From the NCBI GenBank assembly GCA_963576475.1, contig OY754986.1, positions 7,324,531-7,388,530 on the forward strand: a stretch of DNA of 64,000 nt. Reading direction: 5' to 3'. The stretch's first letter is position 1. Each line of letters starts with the position of its first letter. The stretch comes from Molanna angustata (taxonomy: Eukaryota > Arthropoda > Insecta > Trichoptera > Molannidae). Below the pieces are notes generated by a model that was given only the letters and a program-made list of their open reading frames with translations, ran no database searches and had not been told where the DNA came from. Positions 33,576-41,827 of this stretch are shown here, piece by piece. Made by a program: the position numbers and the translations under genes.

Positions 33576-33705
33576 TGATGCATGTGTGTATGACGTTGGG
33601 GTATATGTGCGTAAATGCATGATGCATGCGTGTATGACGTTGGGGTATGTGTGTATATCTGCATGATGCATGCTTGTATGAGGTCGGGGTAGGTATATAT
33701 CTGCA
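33576..33705 (+). repeat. ~42-bp minisatellite, right block
   Basis: Three units of ATGATGCATG(C/T)(G/T)TGTATGA followed by CGTTGGGGTATATGTG, same period and sequence as 32888-33045. Confidence 0.75.
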
Positions 33706-34344
33706 AGCTGGCATAAATTATTCCAATCAATCATTCTCAATACTGCAATCGCCAGGTGAAATTTAATCATTGTTCTGGATTAATCCCGAATTTATTGCAG
33801 ATGAGAATGATTTAAGCTCCAAAAGGAAAATATCGAGGTCAAGATGTCATAAAAATATAAATTATTTTATTTGGAATCAATTAAAAAAATCGTCATAATT
33901 AATTAAATAAATCTTTCACAATTGCGAAAAAGCTTCGTTTGGTTTTTTCATAAGTACAATTTCGCAGCTATGTACATAGCTCGCTTTGAGTAATTTCTTA
34001 AAGTATAATAGGGAGTGCTTTTCAAATGAGCATTGAACGATGGTTGAAGCCCAACACTCAGCAGTGAGTGATTATAGCGGCTCTCAAAGAAAGACTGATT
34101 TCCTATTAATCCCTTAGCCCTATGACAAGGCGAAATATATTATAACCATTAATTATTTACCAAATTCAGGCTTTCCCCTAATTCATCAATCCATCGGTCG
34201 TTGTATTTTTCCCTGCTTTGTACAATGACAGTCGAAATAATGGCCAGTAATTGGATGTAAAAGTTATTGAGGTATTTTGGGAGGCTCCTTATTTCACAAA
34301 ATGTCCTTATCAGAAAGTAGGTATGAGACTGTTACATTTTTTTA

Positions 34345-34445
34345 ATAAATGTTTATTGCCAAGCAAGTTTTTTTTTAGTAAATGTTTATTGCCAAGCAAG
34401 AATTTTTTTAGGAAATGTTTATTGCCAAGCAAGAATTTTTTTCAT
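34345..34445 (+). repeat. 33-bp tandem repeat, three units
   Basis: AAATGTTTATTGCCAAGCAA followed by a T-run occurs three times at a 33-bp spacing. Since 33 is a multiple of 3, an open frame (34251-34454) runs through it, reading KCLLPSK(N/F)FF repeats. I regard it as non-coding. Confidence 0.8.
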
Positions 34446-34529
34446 TCGATATGAATTGTAAATATTTTCTTTGTTTTTATTTATTTTACATTCTACATGC
34501 AGTGGGTACATGCTGTGAAGTAATAGCTT

Positions 34530-34740
34530 AGAATAGAGCTTACACTATATTCTATTACAATCGTTTTTGTAAGAGCCGGGTTATCGAAAATACAACGGGC
34601 AAAATAAAATCTCACTTAGTTCAGCAATGAGATCCACCATCCGCTCTGAATACTACCTTTTTAGGTGAGACGAGAATGGTGTAATGCACACCCGCAAACC
34701 TGTTACTAGTTCCCTACGTTGTGGGATATGCCATGCGATT
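34530..34740 (-). repeat. Family E copy, partial
   Basis: TAAGAGCCGGGTTATCGAAA, TCAGCAATGAGATCCACCAT and GTGGGATATGCCATG match 44840-45060 and, reversed, 15230-15440. It lacks part of the middle. Confidence 0.6.
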
Positions 34741-34799
34741 CTTTGTTTTTTTTGTATATGTACACAGAATTACCAACACGAAATCGGGTACTATGTAGT

Positions 34800-34888
34800 T
34801 TCTCACACAAATCTAGTGTATCACAAATCCACTCAGTATTAAAACTGTGTCTTCACCGGGAATCGATCCTGGACTATGGCTGTGGGGT
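34800..34888 (-). mobile_element. SINE family 3 tail fragment
   Basis: The reverse complement reads CAGGATCGATTCCCGGTGAA followed by GACACAGTTTTAATACTGAG. It matches the B-box and tail part of the SINE at 19740-19775. The head is missing. Confidence 0.5.
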
Positions 34889-35107
34889 AAGCAATATCAT
34901 AATAAATATAATTTAATTTAACCTTGTTTTGTTCACATAGTGTAAGTTCATAATGAAATAATTATAAACGGAGAAAAAGTAAAAAAAGATGGATGGAAGG
35001 AGTTATTTTCAGAGTTATAGGAATGTACACATTGTACACAGTGCAAATGATTGAGGAACAATAGAATAATAATAAATAAATGTAAGAAAGACAGCGAGAA
35101 ATATGTT

Positions 35108-35410
35108 AAAAGGGTGACTGCTTCCAACTTACCTATTTTTTTCAATTTGATTTTGCATCATTACTACAAAACGAATTATTTTGAAAAAAAAATAACCTGG
35201 TTAGTTTGAATATTAATAAAGAAAAATATACCTTCACTTTTTAATTATGTGCTGTATATATTCTTGTAGGAAAATAATAAGCATACCCCGATTTTGACAT
35301 TTATCTTTAATTTCTAAAAATATAAGGAACCTATAGAGAATTATATTTTTTTATAAATTAAAGACGATCAGAACATCTGAAAAAATACGATGTAATGTTG
35401 CATTAATGCA
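35108..35410. mobile_element. Family N half-element
   Basis: Starts TTAAAAGGGTGACTGCTTCC and runs parallel to 17085-17345 (TATTAATAAAGAAAAATATA, TTCTTGTAGGAAAATAATAA, TTTGACATTTATCTTTAATT). The second half of the foldback is missing. The TTAA target at the left end is preserved. Confidence 0.65.
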
Positions 35411-35423
35411 TCAGGTTTATTCA

Positions 35424-35484
35424 GACGTATAAATTCAGGTAAATTCAGACGTATAAAATTTGACGAATCAGAATAGGACATAAC
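35424..35484 (-). repeat. Family B terminal fragment
   Basis: The reverse complement starts GTCCTATTCTGATTCGTC and contains ATACGTCTGAATTTACC, matching the 5' end of the MITEs at 8882 and 25930. A 24-bp piece is duplicated (TTCAGACGTATAAA twice). Confidence 0.5.
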
Positions 35485-36107
35485 GTATTCTTAAGTGTAT
35501 GTTGTTCTGAAATGTTTATGTGGTGTCTTTATAAATGAACAAACCAATGAAATTTAACACTGGTTATTTTACATTTAATAATATATTTACAATAAGTATA
35601 ACACATTAATTAACTTTAATTTCGCACGCGTATTCTATACAAATAATACCTAATTGACACAGTGTGAACGCTTTTAATGTTGAACGAAGAATAAACGAAG
35701 ATTTACGAAAACTAACGACATGACCCGATATTCACTGTCGTTGGGCAAGTCCTCTATGTACTCAGTGGTATCGAATACCACAGTTTTTTTTAAACATACC
35801 GCCAATTTAGTAGGTACATACGACAAGCCAGTAATACAACAAATAAGCCAAAAATGTTTGATGAATATTACTGGTTGAAAAACATGAATTGAAAAAGAAA
35901 CAGTAACATAATATTTTTTGCTGTAGGAAAAGGAAATGGGACGTTATGGGAAGCGTGCGTAAGATCACTCAGATCGATGAGGGAACGTGGCCAAAATGGA
36001 TAGTTTAAATCTTCTATACGATGAGTTGAAGAGATCAATGTCATGGAAGAAAGAATCATAATTTCTGAATTCTCTGTATATGAAATAGTACCTACAGTTT
36101 ATAATAC

Positions 36108-36322
36108 TGTACCGAAATTTATATTTATTTATTTTATTATGGTTCAAAGTCTTATTTATTTTTACAATTTATATTTCTACAATTTATATTTTTACAAGGT
36201 TTGTCTAGTTTTTCCAACTCACTACTCAAATCTTTTGTTTTCATTTTTCTTGGGTTCTTATTTTCAAAATATTTCTATTTAAATTTTCAATTTAAATAGA
36301 AATAGTACTTAATTTCATAACA
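36108..36322 (-). repeat. 3' LTR of the retrotransposon (215 bp)
   Basis: Same 215 bp as 41828-42042 with no difference seen. Upstream on the transcript it abuts the purine-rich tract, and downstream it abuts the ATAC target duplication. Confidence 0.93.
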
Positions 36323-36335
36323 CTGCCTCCCTCTT
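36323..36335 (-). other. Polypurine tract
   Basis: The minus strand reads AAGAGGGAGGCAG immediately before the TGTTATG of the 3' LTR. It is the expected primer for plus-strand DNA and overlaps the pol stop codon region (36334-36336), so coding sequence runs right up to the LTR. Confidence 0.85.
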
Positions 36336-38745
36336 AGTTCAGTTCGTCCCGAACAGAATTCTCTAGATGAATAAATCGGCATTTTGTACCTTCTCTACAG
36401 TGAGATGCTTTGAAAAAGTAACATGGTACACTTTTTTTTATATTTTTACTGTATCTTGGATTATAGCAGCAAACTAGAACATTAATTCCAGTATTATGAA
36501 AAATCTCTTCTATCATATTCCGAACCACTTTCCAATCCATACCATCACTGATCTTTGGAATGCCGAGCTTCATAAGATTCAACTGTAACATTTGATCCCG
36601 CATACTTCGTAGACAGTTCCACATCTGAGCATACTCTGCTCGTTCCTCAGACGTTTCCTTATTCGTCATGTAGAATAAATGCTGTTTTCCATGCTGTGAA
36701 TGGACCGCTTCTCCAATCTTCAGATTCTTGGCTTTTAGCTCATATAACATCCCATACTTTCTCATGATAACTTTGGCTATACCACTAGTCATCTTCATGT
36801 CTTGAGCCACACAGTAAGCTAAAACATTATCTTCTGGGATATCGAAGAGGTCTTGCTCAATTTCCACAGTCACACCATGGCGAGTGCGTCGATAAGGAGT
36901 CATCATGAATTCCTCGAAGGTCTTTTCTTCACTTTGGACATTGCAAACTTGAGCAACTGGATTTTTTTCCTCATCCTTGTTATCACCTAAAAAGGGAGCC
37001 AGGCGATTGAAATGTACCACTCTTGGCTTCCCATTTGGTTTTCTTCGTATACGATAAACCACATCATTAATCCTTTTGATCACTTCATACGGTCCTTCCC
37101 AGGATTTCTGAAGCTTTGGTGAGTAGCCTCGTCGTCGTTGTGGATTAAATAACCAAACCAAGTCTCCAGCCTGATAACCACCTTCCACAGCTTTAATGTC
37201 GTATCGCTCCTTCATCTTCTCACTAGCTACTTGAATATTGGACTGTACACGGTCATGTATAGCATTCATTTTCCTCCGAAGATCTGACACATAATCTTCT
37301 CCAACTAGATCTTCTCCAGGCTTAGATCCATACTGCAGGTCGCAAGGTAACCGTAACTCACGGCCAAAAATCACACTTGCCGGTGTTTGCCCTGTTGTCT
37401 CATGAATTGCTGCTCGATAAGCTAATAAGAACAAGTGGATGTATTCGTCCCAATCCTTCTGGTGATCGGACACTGCTTTTGACAAAAATCTTCCAATTGT
37501 TCGATTCATTCGCTCCACCATTCCATCCGACTGTGGATGCAAAGCAGTTGTTCTCGTCTTTCGAATTCCTAATGCTTCACAAATTCCCTGGAATACGGCT
37601 GATTCAAAGTTTCTTCCCTGGTCCGAGTGTAACTCCAATGGTACTCCAAAACGACTTATCAGTTCCCTTACCAAGACTTCAGCAACAGTGGTAGCTTCTT
37701 GATTCGGTAGTGCATAGGCTTCTGTCCATTTACTAAAATAGTCCATTGCTACCAGAATATATTTATTCCCTCTTTCCGTTGTGGGAAACGGCCCCGCTAT
37801 GTCAATGGCTATCCTTTCAAATGGGCTACCAACATTATACTGCCTCATTGGCGCACGCCTTCGTTTCTGAGGTCCGTTTGAAGTGGCACAAGTTACACAT
37901 CTTCTACACCAATCTTTTACATCTCCATTGTAATTGACCCAATAAAAACGTTGACGAATTTTTTCTGTGGTTTTTTTAACTCCCAAGTGTCCCCCAGACA
38001 CATCATTGTGAAGCAGTTTAAGAACTTCAGGAATTCTCTTCCTTGGAATCAATAGTTGTTGTCTCTGCTGTGTTCCATCTTCATTCTCCAATACACGCTT
38101 TAACAACCCATTTTCCACGACAATGGATTGCCACTGAGCCCAGTATGACTTAATATTTGGAGATAGTGAAGCTATTTCTTCCCATAAAGGTCTTTGATCA
38201 TTTTCCTTCCACTGCATTACAAACTTGAGATCTGGGTCTTCCAATTGGTCTGCTCGTATTTCATCATCTTGCCAAAAATTGTCAACGACCGTGGTTCTAC
38301 AAGCTATAAAAAACTTTTCCTCAGCCTTATTACAGTGCTGGCAATCCTCTGGACATGGTCGCCTTGACAGTGCATCGGCATTTCTATGATGAAGTCCGGC
38401 TCGATGTTCAGAATCATAGTCATATTCTTGCAATCTCTCTATCCATCTTGCCACTTGACCTTCAGGATTCTTGAATCGCAAAAGCCACACAAGTGCCGAG
38501 TGATCTGTCCTTAAAAGAAATTTCCGTCCATATAAATACTTGCGAAAGTGCTCAACTGACTTGATAACAGCAAGCAATTCTCTTCGTGTTACACAGTAAT
38601 TGCGTTCTGGTTTCGACAATACTTTACTGAAGTAAGCAATCACGCGTTCTGCCCCATCTTGTACTTGGGAGAGCACACTTCCGATACCAACGTTACTTGC
38701 ATCTGTATCCAGAATAAACATTCCTTCAGCTCGAGGATAACTCAA
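36334..38745 (-). CDS. pol: Pol part 2: RNase H, integrase, macrodomain, CCCH finger
   Basis: 803 codons, again without a natural start. RNase H residues 11-130 (LDTDAS D13/D15, RRELLA E56, RTDHSAL D81, HRNADALSRR D124). Integrase zinc-binding HHCC: H246, H253, C280, C283. Catalytic D315, D375 and E411 give a D-D-35-E triad (AIDIAGPF, HSDQGRNF, GMVERMNR). The GPY/F motif is WEGPYEVI at 549-556. Most relatives end soon after the LVVHFNRL-type segment (residues ~576-585). Here ~215 more residues follow: a TARG1/OARD1-like macrodomain (~627-760) and a CCCH zinc finger (775-793). The stop overlaps the polypurine tract. All catalytic residues of RNase H and integrase are intact. Confidence 0.95.
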   Translation of the reverse strand: MSYPRAEGMFILDTDASNVGIGSVLSQVQDGAERVIAYFSKVLSKPERNYCVTRRELLAVIKSVEHFRKYLYGRKFLLRTDHSALVWLLRFKNPEGQVARWIERLQEYDYDSEHRAGLHHRNADALSRRPCPEDCQHCNKAEEKFFIACRTTVVDNFWQDDEIRADQLEDPDLKFVMQWKENDQRPLWEEIASLSPNIKSYWAQWQSIVVENGLLKRVLENEDGTQQRQQLLIPRKRIPEVLKLLHNDVSGGHLGVKKTTEKIRQRFYWVNYNGDVKDWCRRCVTCATSNGPQKRRRAPMRQYNVGSPFERIAIDIAGPFPTTERGNKYILVAMDYFSKWTEAYALPNQEATTVAEVLVRELISRFGVPLELHSDQGRNFESAVFQGICEALGIRKTRTTALHPQSDGMVERMNRTIGRFLSKAVSDHQKDWDEYIHLFLLAYRAAIHETTGQTPASVIFGRELRLPCDLQYGSKPGEDLVGEDYVSDLRRKMNAIHDRVQSNIQVASEKMKERYDIKAVEGGYQAGDLVWLFNPQRRRGYSPKLQKSWEGPYEVIKRINDVVYRIRRKPNGKPRVVHFNRLAPFLGDNKDEEKNPVAQVCNVQSEEKTFEEFMMTPYRRTRHGVTVEIEQDLFDIPEDNVLAYCVAQDMKMTSGIAKVIMRKYGMLYELKAKNLKIGEAVHSQHGKQHLFYMTNKETSEERAEYAQMWNCLRSMRDQMLQLNLMKLGIPKISDGMDWKVVRNMIEEIFHNTGINVLVCCYNPRYSKNIKKSVPCYFFKASHCREGTKCRFIHLENSVRDELN
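36367..36423 (-). other. CCCH zinc finger at the Pol C-terminus
   Basis: Residues 775-793 of Pol part 2 fit C-x7-C-x5-C-x3-H exactly (C775, C783, C789, H793), with the usual aromatic and G positions (YFF, REGTKC, RFIH). CCCH fingers of this spacing usually bind RNA. Here it ends the polyprotein, ten residues before the stop, and is separate from the CCHC knuckle in Gag. Confidence 0.85.
36466..36867 (-). other. Macrodomain region of Pol (TARG1/OARD1-like)
   Basis: Pol part 2 residues ~627-760. The order of conserved blocks follows TARG1 (OARD1, C6orf130): D-L-F at 632-634, then LAYCVAQDMKMTSGIAKVI with the G-I-A phosphate loop (655-657), RKYG (662-665), G-E-A (678-680), FYMTNKETS with K696, the YAQMWNCLRSMRDQM helix, IPKISDGMDWKVV (729-741), and a final NMIEEIFHNTGINVLVCC. 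Macrodomains of this class bind ADP-ribose and TARG1 removes it from glutamate/aspartate. K696 and D734 align by eye with human TARG1 Lys84 and Asp125. The glycine-rich second loop appears three residues shorter (SDG where relatives have GCGLDG), so activity is uncertain. Confidence 0.85.
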
Positions 38746-38755
38746 AACCGGAGAA

Positions 38756-40513
38756 TTAATTATGTAGAACCTGTTTTAATTCTTCAAATGCATGTTGGCA
38801 CTTGAAATCCCATATGAATTCACTGCTTTCCTCCGTGAGTTTTGTCAGTGGCTTTGCGATGTCAGCAAAGCCTGGAACAAATCGTCGATAGTAGGTACTC
38901 AGACCCAAAAAGCTTCTTACTTCATGTTTGTCTTTAAGTACTGGCCAATCTCGAACAGCTTTAATCTTCTCAGGATCTACTGCTACTCCCTCCTCAGAGA
39001 CAACATGACCTAGATAGTTGACTTGCTTTCGGAACAATATACATTTCTTGCAATTGAGTTTAAGGTTGGCCGACCTCAATCGTGAAAATACCTGTTCCAA
39101 ATTTCCTAAATGTTCTTCAAAACGCTTCCCAAGTACGATGATGTCATCTAAGTATACCAAACAGGTCTCCCACGATAATCCTCTTAGCACACTTTCCATT
39201 AGTCGTTCAAACGTAGCCGGTGCATTGCAAAGTCCAAATGGCATCACTTTGAATTGCCACAATCCACTTCCAACAGAAAACGCCGTTTTTTCTCTATCCT
39301 TGGGTTCCAATCCAACCTGCCAATAACCACTCTTTAGATCCAAAGTTGAGAAGATCTTACAACCAGCCAATGTATCTAGGGTGTCATCGATTCGAGGCAG
39401 TGGATAACTATCCTTCTTAGTTACATTATTCAATAAGCGAAAGTCCACACAGAACCGAGTTGAGCCATCTTTTTTTTTAACTAACACTACTGGTGAACAC
39501 CATGGGCTGCTTGATGGTTCAATAACGCTATCCCTTTCCATGTCTTGAATAATTTGATCTGCTTCCGCCCGCTTTGCTAATGGTAGCCTTCTAGGTAATT
39601 GGCGGATAGGCCTTGCGTCACCCGTATCTATTTGATGTTGAACAACATTGGTTCTTCCTTTAGAAAGACTCGCATTCTCAAAAACATCTTGATAATGAGC
39701 AATGAGGTATCTAATTTGTTTGCTTTGTTCTTTGGTAAGTTCCTTACAAGCATCTTTTACAAAGTCTTCAAGATGTTTTGGTACATCCTCTGAAGAAACT
39801 TGTGCGATGCAGGCATTTTGTGTTACTGATGAAACTGATGAACACACACTTAAATAAGCTCCTTTTTTGACAGTTACTGGATATTCATTTATGTTCATTA
39901 ATCTGACTAAAATTTCCTTTTGGTTTTGAATCAGTGCTCTTGCAATTAATACTCCTTTTCCTGCTTCATTGTTGGCGTTGGACTCCACAACCAAAACATG
40001 TCCATTCGGGATAACACAGTCTAAATTGACTCGTACTAACATCTCACTTTGTTTTGGAATAGTTACAACATCCGCTGTAAGAACACGTGTAGAAAATTCC
40101 TCACGCTCTTGCACGAGAACATCTTCATCTCCAATTTTCAAAGATCGCCTCTTTAGATCCAACTGGAATCCATATTTCGCCATTATGTCCATTCCGAGAA
40201 TAACTTCCTCCTCTATATTCGCCACTAGCACCTGATGATCGAAGATAGAACTACCAATTTGAAAGTTGGCATATGTCTCACCACATATAGATGCCGACTC
40301 CCCAGTAGCTGTTCGTAATGTCCATTTAGTTGGTGTAATACACTTTTTATTATAAAGCAAATCTGGTCTCATGATTGTCATCGTTGCTCCAGTATCCAGC
40401 AAAAGTTTCAAATTCTTTCCATTTACTTTGCCATTTATAAACATACTGGTATCTCGACCACTGAATGATGCAACAACTGCAGATCTCTTTGAGGCATTGG
40501 TAATGTAGGTCAA
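38756..40513 (-). CDS. pol: Pol part 1: aspartic protease and reverse transcriptase
   Basis: 585 codons if counted from a TTG. More likely it has no own start and is made by -1 frameshifting from gag, since the frame is open upstream through the gag stop. The protease active site is LLLDTGAT (D40-T-G). RT spans ~300-500: VIEPSSSPWCSPVVLVKKKD, STLDLKSGYWQVGL with catalytic D392, FKVMPFGLCNAPATFERLM, and YLDD at 454-457 (D456, D457). The RT thumb and the start of the RNase H connection follow. The frame ends at a TAA (38756-38758) in the middle of the RT/RNase H linker, at a short AATTAATT tandem repeat. Part 2 continues one frame over. Confidence 0.93.
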   Translation of the reverse strand: MTYITNASKRSAVVASFSGRDTSMFINGKVNGKNLKLLLDTGATMTIMRPDLLYNKKCITPTKWTLRTATGESASICGETYANFQIGSSIFDHQVLVANIEEEVILGMDIMAKYGFQLDLKRRSLKIGDEDVLVQEREEFSTRVLTADVVTIPKQSEMLVRVNLDCVIPNGHVLVVESNANNEAGKGVLIARALIQNQKEILVRLMNINEYPVTVKKGAYLSVCSSVSSVTQNACIAQVSSEDVPKHLEDFVKDACKELTKEQSKQIRYLIAHYQDVFENASLSKGRTNVVQHQIDTGDARPIRQLPRRLPLAKRAEADQIIQDMERDSVIEPSSSPWCSPVVLVKKKDGSTRFCVDFRLLNNVTKKDSYPLPRIDDTLDTLAGCKIFSTLDLKSGYWQVGLEPKDREKTAFSVGSGLWQFKVMPFGLCNAPATFERLMESVLRGLSWETCLVYLDDIIVLGKRFEEHLGNLEQVFSRLRSANLKLNCKKCILFRKQVNYLGHVVSEEGVAVDPEKIKAVRDWPVLKDKHEVRSFLGLSTYYRRFVPGFADIAKPLTKLTEESSEFIWDFKCQHAFEELKQVLHN

Positions 40514-40539
40514 CAGTTGCCCCTTCCCATCAACCCTTT

Positions 40540-41208
40540 TTAGTTTTCCTGTGGCTGTTGCTGTTGCGTTGTTGCTTCATTTGGACACCGATTACGTAGA
40601 TGTCCAGCTCGTCCACAACCCCAGCAGCGAAACTGTCTTTTTCTTCCTTGCAATGCCTTCATCACCTTTTCGACAATGCATTCGATGAGTTTTTGATTCT
40701 CTTCAACGGCCTCAACAACGCGGGCTTGAGCATGACCTCGTAAAGATTTTTTTATAGATTCAAATTCGAGTGCCTGGGTTAGAGCGTCACTCAAAGTTTG
40801 TGGTCTAGCTAGTTTTACAGCTTGTTGTGTCTCATTTGCCCACAATCCATCCAAGAACTTTTCTACTGCAAGGCTTTCACACACATCATCAGGAACCGTA
40901 GGGTATGCATATCTAATTAGACGCGCTATATCCGCCTCAAATTCCTGGAGAGTTTCATTAGATTTCTGATTACGATTCTTAAGTTGTGACCTGTAAAACT
41001 GTTCCATGTGCTTATGTCCAAATCGCATCTCAAGTCTCTCAATCAACAATTTTAAATCTCGTCGCTCAGCTAGAGGAATTGTCTCCAAAACTTTTAAAGC
41101 ATCACCTCGTAATGATACACTCAACACTGCGGCCTTTCTTGTCATGGACCAGCCATTTATCATGGCCACTGTCTCGAACAATGAACAAAATATTCTTCCC
41201 AGGGGCAT
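40540..41208 (-). CDS. gag: Gag, capsid-like and nucleocapsid part
   Basis: 222 codons counted from an internal ATG that is not the natural start; real Gag homology starts around residue 12 (ETVAMINGWS). Capsid-like helical sequence spans residues 12-160 (SLRGDALKVLETIP, LEMRFGHKHMEQFYRSQLKN, LARPQTLSDALTQALEFE). A single CCHC zinc knuckle C195-x2-C198-x4-H203-x4-C208 follows, then a Gln-rich tail and TAA at 40540. It overlaps the N-terminal gag frame by 49 nt. Pol is open across this stop in the -1 frame, which is the usual way insect Ty3/gypsy elements express pol. Confidence 0.85.
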   Translation of the reverse strand: MPLGRIFCSLFETVAMINGWSMTRKAAVLSVSLRGDALKVLETIPLAERRDLKLLIERLEMRFGHKHMEQFYRSQLKNRNQKSNETLQEFEADIARLIRYAYPTVPDDVCESLAVEKFLDGLWANETQQAVKLARPQTLSDALTQALEFESIKKSLRGHAQARVVEAVEENQKLIECIVEKVMKALQGRKRQFRCWGCGRAGHLRNRCPNEATTQQQQPQEN

Positions 41209-41741
41209 TTTCCATCAAAGGTTGGCATATCATTTCGCACGCACTCCACTGTTGGTACTCTTGTATCTTCTACACACTTAAAATTTGTATCTACAGCTGA
41301 ATTTTGCTCGGAATTCATTGGCGTGATTGAAGGAAGCACTTGATTCTCCAAAACTTTCATCTGTTTAGTTAATTCATTTATCTTCTCATCAAAGGTCATA
41401 GAATAATTCTGGAATTTCTTTTCTATAGTATTTGAATGCTTTTGAAGCATCGCTACTTCTCCTTTGATTTCTTTAATTTCTCCTTTTATATCTCTGGAAT
41501 GTTCTTGAAACTTCTCTTCTATGTCTCTGGAATGTTCTTTTAAGACTTGACAAAGATCGTTGTTAGAGCAAGGCATTTCAAAAAGGTATGTGTCTGGATC
41601 CTCACCTACTTCTTGCATCACTTTTCTCAATCGTAGTTGAAGTGCATTTTTATTTCCTGATGTATCAGCGTCTCTCTCCTCCAACTCATGTTTTAAATCA
41701 ACCACTTTCAACTCTAAAAGAGTTATTTTTTTTGATGCCAT
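41160..41741 (-). CDS. gag: Gag, N-terminal part (frame broken)
   Basis: 193 codons from an ATG at 41739-41741, about 90 nt after the primer site. Residues 5-48 (LLELKVVDLKHELEERDADT, then NKNALQLRLRKVMQEVG) resemble a SAP-type helix pair, a DNA-binding fold seen in some Gag N-termini. Residues ~65-135 are a charged coiled coil with repeats of EHSRDI. The last ~15 residues enter the start of a capsid-like domain, and the frame then stops. The rest of Gag continues in the next frame from 41208. This needs a -1 shift, which could be a 1-base loss, a 2-base gain or an assembly error. Function: structural particle protein. Confidence 0.8.
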   Translation of the reverse strand: MASKKITLLELKVVDLKHELEERDADTSGNKNALQLRLRKVMQEVGEDPDTYLFEMPCSNNDLCQVLKEHSRDIEEKFQEHSRDIKGEIKEIKGEVAMLQKHSNTIEKKFQNYSMTFDEKINELTKQMKVLENQVLPSITPMNSEQNSAVDTNFKCVEDTRVPTVECVRNDMPTFDGKCPWEEYFVHCSRQWP

Positions 41742-41807
41742 AATAAATGTGTTTATAAATAACTATTTTATTTTTTTCTTACACAAAAAATACTTGGGTA
41801 TTTTTAT

Positions 41808-41825
41808 ATCCCACTTCTGACACCA
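41808..41825 (-). other. Primer-binding site, tRNA-Leu-like
   Basis: On the minus strand TGGTGTCAGAAGTGGGAT begins 2 nt inside the 5' LTR boundary. It complements an 18-nt tRNA 3' end finishing ...GACACCA, which resembles leucine tRNAs. The tRNA identity is from memory and should be checked against the host tRNA set. Confidence 0.75.
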
Positions 41826-41827
41826 AA

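Noticed and set aside
36334..36430. env-like or membrane protein at the 3' end of the retrotransposon
   Set aside because: No signal peptide, transmembrane segment or separate ORF; the C-terminal extension is in frame with integrase and fits macrodomain plus CCCH instead.
37377..37694. 105-codon + strand frame opposite integrase (also 38792-39326 and 40986-41300)
   Set aside because: Antisense shadows of the strongly coding pol and gag frames; no independent similarity.
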